DNA of 64,000 nucleotides. Origin: Fragilariopsis cylindrus CCMP1102 (Eukaryota > Bacillariophyta > Bacillariophyceae > Bacillariales > Bacillariaceae). The DNA is taken from NCBI GenBank assembly GCA_900095095.1, contig FMBT01000347.1, forward strand, positions 124,001-188,000, in the 5' to 3' direction. The translations under genes were made by a program, and so were the position numbers. Shown piece after piece: positions 45,783 to 56,585 of this stretch; the stretch's first letter is position 1; each line of letters opens with the position of its first letter. A model generated the notes under the pieces. That model searched no databases. It was not told the DNA's origin and saw only the letters and a program-made list of their open reading frames with translations.

Positions 45783-48700
45783 ATGGCCGCTCCAGTTCCT
45801 TTGATCTTTCAAGAAGCACTCAACGTAAGTCCAACGATGGTTGAGGCATTTCAATCACACAAATTGTTACCATACAAAGCGCGTAGTAATTTGAGTTCGA
45901 TTGGGGCAATGACCGTTGCTTTTTGTGTTGTGGTTCGTTGGTGTTGGCGTGATGGTTTCCTTTTATCAATCTTATAGATTTAATAGAGAGGAACAGGGGA
46001 ATGAAACTATCATCATCATCTTTAGGATCGATTTTTGTTTTTGTTTGAAAATGTCGGTAGTGTTTCGTCATTCATTTTTGTCTGTCGTTGGGTTAGTCGT
46101 ACTTCGTAAGACCGGACCTAATTTGATATTTTTTGACCGTGCAACTCAACTTAACTAACATTCTTTGTATGTTAATATTGCTACTTCTATTACTCTATAT
46201 AATCCAATTATTTAGCTCCAAACACTCGGAGTACCGGAGACTTCTATCAAACATGGTTCCACTACGATGGAATCTGATCAATTTATCGTCTGTCGTGAGG
46301 AGGGACAAGTGGCAATGATTGATTTGCGACAGGGAGCATCTGTAGATCGCAAACCAATCAAAGCTGATGCTGCTATTATGAATCCAGTACAGAAAATTTT
46401 AGCACTTCGAAACAAATCAGGAGCTACCACGAAAATCCAGATGTTCAATTTAGACACACAAGCGAAGGTTAACTCTACAGACATGAACGAAGATCTTGTC
46501 TTCTGGAAGTGGACGTCGCCCAATAATCTTGGTATGGTAACCGCAACCTCTGTGTATCATTGGTCGTTGGAAGGTGGTGGTCCACCTGTGAAAGTTTTTG
46601 ATCGCCATGCAACCATTGGTACCAATACACAAATCATCTCTTACAAAGTGTCTCCAGATGGGAAATGGTGTTTGTTAGGAGGAATTTCTGCCGGTGGTGG
46701 AGGAGTTGTCAACGGTAATATGCAACTTTTTAATATGGAAAGAAAAGTATCGCAACCTCTCCAAGGACACGCCGCAGAATTTGCCTCGATCAAGTTGGCA
46801 GGCCGGAATGACCCAGCTCAGGTTCTTATCTTTCACGAGAAAAAAGCGGAGAACCCTGCCGAACCACCCAAGCTCCATATCCGTGAGATCGGACGAGATC
46901 CTAGCTTAGGACAACCATTTTCACTGCAACCGACCCCCATTCCTGTTCCCGCTGAGGCTGCCGGAGATTTCCCTGTCAATCTATGCGTTTCTGGAAAGGA
47001 TGACATCGCCTATATGACGACCAAGAGTGGTTACGTGTACATGTTCGATGTTCACAGTGGAAAGTCATATACCGTGCTAAGGTAACTAACGAAACTATCT
47101 TTCTCTCGTGTCCATCTGAAGCTGCAGGAGGTGTTTTTGGTATCACCGTCCGCACTGGTAAGATACTCCGATTTCAGCTCAACCGACAACAGGTTGTGCC
47201 CTACATCATGAACACCTTGCGCGATCAAGATTTGGCAATCAAATTGGCAGGAAGATTAATTTACCTGGTGCCGAACAATTAATGGCGGCCCAATTCGAAC
47301 AGCTCATTAGTACTGGTCAAGTTGCAGAGGCTGCTAGGGTGGTTGCTGCTTCCGGAACCGCACTTCGTACACCAGCGACTATCGCAAGATTCCAACAGAT
47401 CCCAGCACAACCCAACGGTGTTCCTCCCGTGTTACAATACTTTTCAGTGTTGTTGGAGACTGGTCGATTGAACGAACAAGAGAGTATTGAGGTAGCAAAA
47501 CCGGTCCTGCAACAAGGAAAAACTGTACTATTAGAAAAATGGTTGAAGGAAGATAAGCTTCAAGCTTCCGAGCAGCTAGGTGATCTTATTATGCAAGTCG
47601 ACGCAGGCATGGCACTTAGTGTTTACCTCCGAGCCGAATTCACGGGAAGGCGATCCAATGTTTCGCTCAACGCGGCGAATATGACAAGATCGTTCCATAC
47701 TCAACTAGTGTTGGATTTACAATGGATTACTCTGCCATGTTAAGTCAGCTTTTGTTCAATAATCCCCAGGGCGCTCTGGATCTTGCGAAAGGCTTAGTCA
47801 GTGCCGAAAATGGTCCTTTAATCGATATTCAACAGACTGCTGAGGCATTCTTGAGCAGCAACCGTATCCAAGAGACTACGGCATTTTTGTTGGAAGCGTT
47901 GAAGGACAACAAACCAGAACACGGTCATCTCCAAACAAAGTTACTTGAAATCAACTTAATTGGTGGAGCACCCCAAGTGGCAGATGCTATCATGCAACAA
48001 GGAACGATGACTAACTACGATCGTCCTCACGTTGCAAAGCTTTGTGAGCGAGCAGGTATGTGGCAACGTGCCGCTGAACACTTCACGGAAATCGCCGACA
48101 TCAAACGCGTTTTTAAGAATAGCCACCAAATGTCTTCGGAGTTCGTTGTGGACTTTTTTGGAAAGTTAAGCAGAGACCAAAGCATTTCCTTGCTCAAGGA
48201 TATGATGAGCCGTGGTCCTCAAAATATGCAGGTTTGTGTTGAGATTGCTAAAAAATATCACGAGGAGCTTGGATCTGAAGCACTTGTTGAGGTTTTTGAA
48301 CAAAATAAAGCAACTGAAGGTTTATATTACTACCTTGGAGCCATCGTCAACGTTTCGGAAGACCCTTATGTTCACTTTAAATATATCGCATCGTCTTGTA
48401 TGCTTGGACAGTTCAAGGAAGCTGAACGTGTCTGTCGTGACTCCAACGTTTATGTTCCAGAGGAAGTCAAGGAATACCTCATGGGTGCCAAGTTAGCTGA
48501 TCCACGTCCTCTGATCCATGTTTGTGATCGTTTCGACTTCGTCGATGAGTTGACGGACTATCTATACCTCAATAGTCTCCTCCAGTACATTGAGGTTTAC
48601 GTCACGAAGGTCTCGCCTACGAAGACTCCTCAAGTTGTCGGAAAGCTTTTCGACTTGGGTGCAAATGAGGATTTCATCAAGAGAATTTTGATGGCAGTCG

Positions 48701-51364
48701 GAACTGCTTGTCCAGTAGATGATCTTGTCGAAGTCGCTGAGACTAGGAATCGTCTTCGTTTGCTCCAACCGTGGCTTGAAGCGCGTGTTGCTACCGGAAG
48801 CACCGAACCAGGTACCCATAACGCTCTCGGAAAGATTTACATCACTCTCAACCGTGATCCGAAACAGTTTTTGATGAACAACATGTTTTATGATCCTAAG
48901 GTTTTGGGTCCGTACTGTGAAGCTCTTGATCCGCAACTTGCGTTTGCTGCCTATAGAAAAGGAGCTGGAGAATGTGACGATGAGCTCATTAATGTTTGTC
49001 AGAAACATGGTCTTCACCGTGATCTCGCTAAGTATCTCGTTGAACGTCAGGATCTTGAATTATGGGCAAAGGTTCTCAACAAGGAAGAGGGTAAGGAAGA
49101 ATGGGACGAAAGTGCTCGTCGTCAACTTATTGATCAGATTGTGGAATGGGCACTACCGGAGAGCACTTCTGCCGATGAAGTGTCGTGTACTGTCAAAGCC
49201 TTCATGGCTGCTGACCTTCCAGGAGAGCTCATTAGTCTTTTGGAACGTATCGTCCTCCAAGGGTCTGACTTTTCCGACAACAAGAATTTACAAAATCTTC
49301 TATCCTCACTGCCATCCGAGCTGACGCCACTCGAGTTTCTGGGTACATTGACCAATTGGATAACTTTGATGCGAAAGATATTGCTATAATTTGTGTTTCC
49401 GATAGTCACAATCTTTTCGAGGAGGGATTTAGCATCTACACTAAATTTTCCAAACCGGAATATACTCAGGACAAGGAAGAACAGGTCGAGTTACAGGTCC
49501 TTGCTATTGGTGTTCTTGTTGACTTCATGAAGGATCTCGATAGAGCTAAATCGTATGCATCACAATGCGATGAAAAGCCTGTCTGGTCAAAGCTTGGTAA
49601 GGCTCAACTTGATGGTAAAGAACCAACAGAAGCGATCACCTCATTCATCCATGCCGAAGATGCAAGCGAATATGTCAAGGTATGCGCAGAGGCGAACGAG
49701 GGTGAAATCTGGACAGAGCTTATCCCATATCTTAAGATGGCTCGCAAGTCTATGCAAGAGAATGTTATTGATACCGAGTTAATCTACGCATATGCCAAGA
49801 TTAACAATCTTACTGAATTGGAACAATTCGTGACAGGACCTAACGTTGCGAATATCCAGAATATTGGCGACCGATGCTTTAGTGAAGGACTTTATCACGC
49901 AGCTAAGATTCTCTTTATCAGTATCAACAACAACTCGAAGCTTGCTCTATGTCACATCCATCTCGAAGAATTTAGAGAAGCTGTTGCAGCCGCCCAAAAG
50001 GCAAACAATGTTTCAACATGGAAGCATGTTTGCTTTGCTTGTTTGCGTGCTGAAGAGTTCCGTCTTGCTTCGACTTGTGGTTTGGAAGTCATCAAGTATC
50101 CTGATCACGTTGACGAAGTTGTAGCTTATTACTCTGACTTGGGATTATTTTCGCAAGTTATCTCTCTGTTCGAGCAGGGTATCGGCCTCGAAGACGCCCA
50201 CATTGGCATCTTCACGGAACTTGGTGTACTGTACTCAAAGCATGTCCCCGAAAAAACTATGGAGCATTGCAAGGTCTTCTTTAGCAAACTTAATGTTTCC
50301 AAGGTTGTCCGAGCTGTGAACGTGCTAGACTGTGGAAACCTGCTGTGTACTTATACACACACGACAAGCAACACGATAGCGCCATCAAGATCATGATGGA
50401 GAGAGCGAATTCGTTTGACAATGACACATTCTTGGATGCTATTACGAAGGTCAGAAATAATGAGATCATGTATAAAGCTGTTGGTCACTACCTGACTGCG
50501 CATCCTAACCTTTTCACTCGGCTTATGGAAGTTGTAGAAGAAAATATTGATCATTCTCGCGTTGTTAGTCAGTTGCGTCGTTCGGGTGATAGTGCATTGA
50601 AACTTGGACAAGAATATCTTAAATCGGTACAAAAGAACAACCTCAGCCCCGTAAATGAAGCCTTGAATGAACTATACGTTGAGGATGAAGATTACGAAGC
50701 CTTGAGAAAATCCATTGATGGGTTCAATAATTTCAATATGATCGCTCTTGCATCTAAACTAGCAACCCATGAATTGTTGGAATTCCGTCGTATTTCTGCG
50801 TACGTGTACCGCTGTAACAAGAAGTGGAGTCAATCAATTGACTTATCTAAGAATGATCGCATGTGGAAGGACTGTATTGATACCGCGAATGAGTCCGGAG
50901 ATAGCGATATCATTGAGAATCTGCTTCGTTTCTTCTGCGACTCGTCGGAGAAAGAATGCTTCTGTGCTGCGTTGTACACTTGCTTCTCGCATATTAGCCC
51001 AGATGTTGTCATCGAGCTCGGATGGCTCAATGGCTACACGAACTTTGTAATGCCTTACCTTATCCAGACCTTCAAGAGAACACATGATCGAATTGAAGCT
51101 TTGGAGAAACGTACCGAACCACCAAAGGAAGATGATGCCCAAGATGGTATTGCAGGCACGTATGGTAACTTGAACGGCTTTGGAGGTGGTGCACTCATGC
51201 TTGAGAACGGTGGTGGCATGGGTATGCCAATGCCAGGTATGCAACCGCAGATGGGCGGCATGGGAGGTCCAGACATGAGCGGATTTGGTGGTATGATGCC
51301 ACCTGGCGGTATGCCTAATGGTCAAATAAATGGTGGCATGCAAATGGGTATGCCTCAAATGTAA
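45783..51364 (+). CDS. CLTC: Clathrin heavy chain, frame-broken at five sites
   Basis: Exon 1 is 45783-45824 (MAAPVPLIFQEALN). A 391-base intron follows, and exon 2 runs from 46216, about 1731 residues in all. The N-terminal propeller (MESDQFIVCREE), the linker, the repeated leg helices and the ankle (IELGWLNGYTNFVMPYLIQT) are all present and strongly conserved. Clathrin heavy chains form triskelia that coat endocytic and trans-Golgi vesicles. A Gly/Met-rich tail (GGMGMPMPGM...) replaces the animal C-terminus. Five breaks, near 47064-47072, 47256-47262, 47643-47651, 49298-49303 and 50312-50316, each lack one base. For example TTAATTTACC should read TTAAATTTACC, and GCTGTGAAC should read GCTTGTGAAC. 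Conservation continues across every break, so consensus error is the likely cause. Confidence 0.95.
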
Positions 51365-51966
51365 AAAAATATTCAATCTAAATTAATTAATTAATATCAT
51401 AGTAACAAATTTGAAATTATCTAGTGATAATCAATAACAAAAATAGTTATAGTATTTATTGTAGACAAGAACAATAAATGTACACGCACTTAGCAGATGT
51501 AACTACTAAACGCTCATCATGGCGTGTGCTGTTATACAGCAACTAGTAAGAAACTTGTAGTAATAGTGAATATCAATTTGTTCTCAAAAGCAGGGGTAAA
51601 ATAAAGATCAACTACTACAGTATTAGTACAAGGATCATATCCCTTTTATCAATCAAAAAATATTGCCCCCGAACACCTATTCAATTCTTCCCCTTTTTGA
51701 CGTGGTGTGCCCTTCCTCCACGCGTCATTGAGCAATACTGTACATACCTTGGCTGCTTGTCGTACTGTACAGTAGATTGCCATCACTGCCTCATGAGAAC
51801 GTGAGTATGATAGCTATCCTGATCTAACTAATTCCCCTTGACTTGGTGCACTGATGTCATAATCACTCTACTGAATGCTCATCGAAAGAAAGGAGTGTAT
51901 TGTTTGTTAAATACATATCATATCGTTTAAGGTCGATAATCATCTATTCTGAAAGCACACAACAAT
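51365..51966. other. Spacer, no gene seen
   Basis: AT-rich spacer between two plus-strand genes. It contains several TACTGTA-like short repeats but nothing definable. Confidence 0.45.
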
Positions 51967-53439
51967 ATGCGATTCACATCCCAAACATTAACTTTATTCC
52001 TCCTCGCGACGATAGCGACCGAGGCGTCGTCTTCGTCAATCGTTTCCGAATGCAACACTCGACTGCCAATGAGTCTATCGACTGTAATCTCTGATTTGGA
52101 AGCCGAAGGAGTATCACTGGTAGTTCCTATCTGTTTTCTTACCAGTCGAGGTGTCACGGAGGCCAAAAAGGCGGAACTCTTTGGTCTTGATGACGTCTCT
52201 ACGACGTCCTTTGGAACAGATTCCGGCGTTTGCATGGCCCTCTCAACCGGCTCCTGTTCTGTTCCAGAAGCGGCCTCAACCGCCGTAGCTTGCGAAGGTA
52301 ACGTCGTATTTTATGCCGATGAAGACGACTTAGCAAGAGGGGAAGGATTATTCGACAGCTTGGGACCCGCAATGGAACGTATCTTAAATGAGGAAGGTTC
52401 TTCTTCCCTGATAGTTGTAACAGAGAATCCGCAAACTACGAAAGAGAGATTAGAAGACGCGGCAGTAGATATCCTGGCGAATCTAGTATCAATGAAGAAA
52501 AAAATATCAGTATTGAGTGATGTCTTTGACAAGGTTCAGTACGTTACCACCGCCGAAGAGGCGATGAATCTCTTGGAGGCAACGAAGGATCCTTCCGAAG
52601 CACAGGAATCAATCGCCTCGGCGGTCGCCTCAGATTTTTGGCAAAGCACTGGATCTTCTCCTATGGCGTTTATTTCTTCGTCATCTTCTGGAAATATGTC
52701 ACCAAAAGATTTGGCAGCTGCTCGAAAATTAGGACCTGCTGCACGCAAGGCCTTGGAAACTGCAATCGAGACGGTTAAAACTGTATCTGAAGACAACAGA
52801 CAGCTAGTCTCTAACTTCGGAGAGTTGTGTGAGGCAGCCACACAACGCGCGTTGGACGATCTTGAGGAGGCGGCAGTTTCTCCAGCAGTATCTTCGTCCG
52901 CGGTGGGAAAACAAATTCAGGCCAATCTTCGAGATGAATTGAATGGAGAATTAGGCGACCTAGCCACGGGACAATTGGATCTCTTGCAGGAGGCTTGCTT
53001 CGTTGACTTTAAAGGAAAACTTTCGAAGTTGAAAATTTCTCCCCTCCTTCCAAAAGAAATGCAAAACGTCGCCAAAGAGTCGGTAGTAGATTTTTCAAAA
53101 CGAGCAAGTAAGATGCCAACCGGAACGGCCGATGCTAAGGCTGTCTACCAAACCCGATTACTAGAATTTTGTTCTGAGAGGCTCTTAGCGGCACGAGCAA
53201 GTGGACAATTCAAACCACTTCCCCGCAAGGCAATTACAATCGGTATGCATTGGCTCTTACCCAAACCTTTCGGCAATGATTACAGACAAGAACCGTGGAT
53301 GGTACAGGCCACAGATAATTTGGTATACGTACCTTCAGATAAAATCACCGACGTGAATCCCGATGAAGTCGCATCAGGAGATTGGAGAAGTAAGGTAGTT
53401 CCGTCACCGGCAGGCAACGAAATGATATACATGCAATAA
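51967..53439 (+). CDS. Secreted or ER-lumenal protein of unknown function
   Basis: 490 residues, single exon. A clear signal peptide (MRFTSQTLTLFLLATIATEA) is followed by an alpha/beta region with paired cysteines to about residue 170. Then comes a long helical, Ala/Glu-rich middle and a distinctive C-terminal block: PRKAITIGMHWLLPKPFGND, then EPWMVQATDNLVYVP, DW and NEMIYMQ at the very end. No membrane anchor or ER-retention signal is seen. I do not recognise a named family; the conserved-looking C-terminal block suggests a stramenopile-wide protein. No Phe follows the signal cleavage site (SSSS instead), which argues for secretion or ER rather than plastid. Confidence 0.7.
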   Translation: MRFTSQTLTLFLLATIATEASSSSIVSECNTRLPMSLSTVISDLEAEGVSLVVPICFLTSRGVTEAKKAELFGLDDVSTTSFGTDSGVCMALSTGSCSVPEAASTAVACEGNVVFYADEDDLARGEGLFDSLGPAMERILNEEGSSSLIVVTENPQTTKERLEDAAVDILANLVSMKKKISVLSDVFDKVQYVTTAEEAMNLLEATKDPSEAQESIASAVASDFWQSTGSSPMAFISSSSSGNMSPKDLAAARKLGPAARKALETAIETVKTVSEDNRQLVSNFGELCEAATQRALDDLEEAAVSPAVSSSAVGKQIQANLRDELNGELGDLATGQLDLLQEACFVDFKGKLSKLKISPLLPKEMQNVAKESVVDFSKRASKMPTGTADAKAVYQTRLLEFCSERLLAARASGQFKPLPRKAITIGMHWLLPKPFGNDYRQEPWMVQATDNLVYVPSDKITDVNPDEVASGDWRSKVVPSPAGNEMIYMQ

Positions 53440-53994
53440 TTATTTAAATGGACTTTCAATAGTCCCAACAGACAATGATGATAAAGTATATTTTCTATAA
53501 TCATAGTTTGGCTAAAGCTATTTCTAGTCTAGGGTATAATATAAAGCACTTTAGCTAACTCTTTACAATGAAGTTTACACTGAAGAGTCTGTGGTGTGCG
53601 GGAGTTTGTTTCGTAACACACACAGCTTCTCTCAATCAGCTAGGGCTACATTGTACTTAAAACTTAGGGATGTATATATATATGTATATATATAGGACTT
53701 GTTGTCTACTAGTAATTTTTGACTTTTGTGACAGTCAACATTGTTTTCAAGTTTTATCGAAAATTTCGTCTACGGTGTAGTACAATACCGTATACTTTAA
53801 AACCTGGATTGCAAGATATTGTTTATCTGTACTTCCACTATATAAGTCGTTTTTATGATCCATACAATGCCGTGCCGTGCCGTACGTTATTAATATTCTA
53901 ATAGAATATATTGGGTTACAATTTTTAGCAATCAGCTATATTATTATTTGTATGATATAATTGCAATTATATTGATTATCTATAATCTATCTTC
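53440..53994. other. Convergent 3' spacer with AT microsatellite
   Basis: AT-rich spacer between convergent genes, with a short (TA)n run near 53672-53693. No gene is seen. Confidence 0.5.
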
Positions 53995-55901
53995 TTAAAA
54001 GAACCAGAATTTTTCTTGTGCAGAAGGTTGCTTTTGATTCTGGTCTTGATTCCGACGTCGATTTGAATTGGACTTGGTCATCATCGGTGACGACGTTGAT
54101 AATTGTTCTTGCTTTTCTTCAGCAATATTATGGTGTCCTCCACCTAGATAATCTTTAAGACGGTAGTTCCGTTGAGGACTCCGCAGCTTATTCAGTGCTC
54201 GTGCTTCGACGTATCGTACTCGATCAATAGTAATTCCAAGTCGCATCGCCGTTTGACTGGTCGACATGGATTCCCCGTTATCCAAACCGAATCGTAGTAT
54301 CAAAACCTCGCGTTCACGTTCTGCTAATTCGTTAATGACTGCCCGTATATCTCTTTGTAATGATCGATGTTGGAAGTCGTCTTCGGGAGTGGGAGCATCC
54401 GACGCTATAAAATCTCCGATCGTACGTTGATCCATTTCTGCTTTGTGGTTGGTCCCCTGTCGGAGAGGCGATTCGAGTGAAACGACCGATCGTGCTTTAT
54501 CGTTAATCTTTCTTAACTTATCAACTGATATCTTCATGTAATGAGCAAGTTCGGGATCAGATGGAACTCGTCCAATTTCTGCAGCCATTTCTTTTCTTGC
54601 TCTGTTTAATTTTTGAAGAGTAGCAGTAACTATAGTATAACGAGAGAAAAAACATGGAGAGAAGGAATAGTAGAAAAAAGTAAGTTTCGTTGAATCTAGA
54701 TTTTTTTCCACCACATTATGAACCGAAGTATCCCAAAATAGATCGAATGAATGAATAAATTTACAACATAGGTAAAATAATGTAACGTACCATGCGCTGG
54801 AAGTCGAATCACTCGAGAAGAATCTGAAATTGATCGGAGTATCCGTTGTCGTATCCAATAGGTAGCGTAGGTTGAAAATCTCCATCCACGTTCTGGTTCG
54901 AATCGTTCAGCTGCCTTCATTAAACCAAAATTACCTTCTTGGATCATATCCTGTAAGGTTAATATAGTACCAACACCACCCATTGCATCAGTTGCCTGTT
55001 TGAGTGCATGATAATGTCGTTTAGCAATTGATGTGACTAGTCCAGCATTAGCAGAAACTAATACAGTTCGTGCCTCTTGTCCCTTACTCATAATTCGTCG
55101 TAATACCATGACCTCTAAGCCACAGGCTTTTGCCCAGTCTTCCTCTGTAGGAAATTCATCATCCTCTAATTCATCTCGTATCTTTACCGCTTTATGTAAA
55201 TCTCGAATACTGTATGTAATTTCGCGCTCTTCGTCGTGTGTTAGAAGAGCCGACGATGATCTTGATGTAACACCATTATCGTTGCTGTTGCTGATGTTGC
55301 TCTTCTTTTGTGCCATCTTTCGGTCGGGGCTACTATTGCGACTCTTAGGACGAATCATTTTCGAGTTTCGATTCCGTTTGTTGGTTGTCGACACGATGCG
55401 ACTCGTGCTTGTGCTTCCGTATGAGGGAAACGTAACGATATCATTCTCGAGGACGAAACGTACCGGTAATTCATTGTTATTATTTCTGTTGTTGTTCCTA
55501 TTGACGACGTTATATTCTTTGTATTCGTCGTCATCGAGAACAACGACATTTTTCGTAGTGGACCCTAACCTACCAATTCGCTGTTGATTAAGAATGGAAG
55601 ATGTCACGATGGATGACTTATGTCCGTCTAATATAGGTGCAGCTGTGCTAGTAGAAGTCGAATCGTCACCGACAATGGTCGAAGAAACCTGTTGTCGTCG
55701 ACGTCGTTTCGTGGATGATAATGTCGGTGCGACGACTGTACCGGTATTCATAGAAGTAGTAGCAGAAGGCGTAGTAGGACATGCAATTGACGAAAATGTT
55801 GGCCCTGGTGTGAAAGCAACCACCGCTATAGTATCCATATTAACAGCCAACGTAGCCAATGCCAAGAGTGAAAGAAACAAAGTACGGTGGACGCATTTCA
55901 T
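53995..55901 (-). CDS. Plastid RNA polymerase sigma factor (sigma-70 family)
   Basis: Two exons, 55901-54791 and 54629-53995 (GTACGT...ATAG intron), about 581 residues. The frame is open to 56000, but the ATG at 55901 places a signal peptide (MKCVHRTLFLSLLALATLA) directly before VVAFTPGP, the ASAFAP-type motif for import into complex plastids, so it is preferred. Regions 1.2-2 read DMIQEGNFGLMKAAERFEPE and FSTYATYWIRQRIL (core binding and -10 recognition/melting). Splicing rebuilds RLPAHVTATLQKLN. Region 3 follows, then region 4 with LAEREREVLILRFGL and the helix-turn-helix TSQTAMRLGITIDRVRYVE for the -35 element. It would direct plastid-encoded polymerase to photosynthesis promoters. The N-terminal ~200 residues are basic and low-complexity. 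The C-terminal ~40 residues are Gln/Asn-rich. Confidence 0.93.
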
Positions 55902-56585
55902 TCTGGTATTGTTATTGACATTGATATTGTTTTGATGGATTTTACCGCCGTCTAAGCCACGACGAGGTCGCTTGTTTCTCGTACACGTTATTGACATCAT
56001 ATTGATTTTCGTTATTTTATAAAATGCTGTAGTTGTTGTTGTCGTTGCTGTTCATGTGTTTTAATACTATGTCTGAAATATGAAGATTGTCAAGGTGTCT
56101 TTGCAAGCTTTTGGATTCTTCTTCCGCCATAACGGTAAAGAAAAGAGCAGGAGGAAGGATACACAAAACCTTTGTCTGCTATTCTCTTGAATTCCTTGCA
56201 TTATTTTCAATGGTTATTAGATACTAGATTCGTCATAGAATAAAAACGTACACGTACTTTGTGTGTCGTACCGTACCCGAGAGAACACATGTCAAGACCG
56301 CGCATGAAGCGTGGGGACATGTGTTAACATGCGCATAAAACATCCGTCAATAATTTTTGTGACGCACGTGGGTGAAAAATAATCTTTTTATGTGCATTTT
56401 CAAGTCGTACATTAGATAGCGTAAAAATATAGATGACGTGTATTGTTTCTAACGCAAATATAATGATCATAGAATATAGCTACTGTAACTTACATGCTAC
56501 AGTATTGTCTATTTTAACGCAACATCGCAGGGAAAAATATAATATATTATATATACTGTATAATATATATTAGCTAGGTAGCTAG
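55902..56585. promoter_or_regulatory. Sigma-factor promoter region with CRE/G-box-like sites and an inverted repeat
   Basis: Upstream of the sigma factor lie TGACGCACGTG (56360-56370, a CRE-like half overlapping a CACGTG G-box), TGACGTG (56434-56440) and a perfect 10-base inverted repeat AACACATGTC/GACATGTGTT (56284-56293 and 56316-56325). TGACG-type elements are bound by bZIP factors in diatom CO2/light-responsive promoters; use here is inference. Near 56535-56575 is a TA-rich near-palindrome at the 3' end of the next gene. Confidence 0.35.

Noticed and set aside
46267-51364. Clathrin heavy chain as five separate genes or a pseudogene
   Set aside because: Conserved sequence is continuous across all breaks with only single-base losses, and the length and ends are complete.
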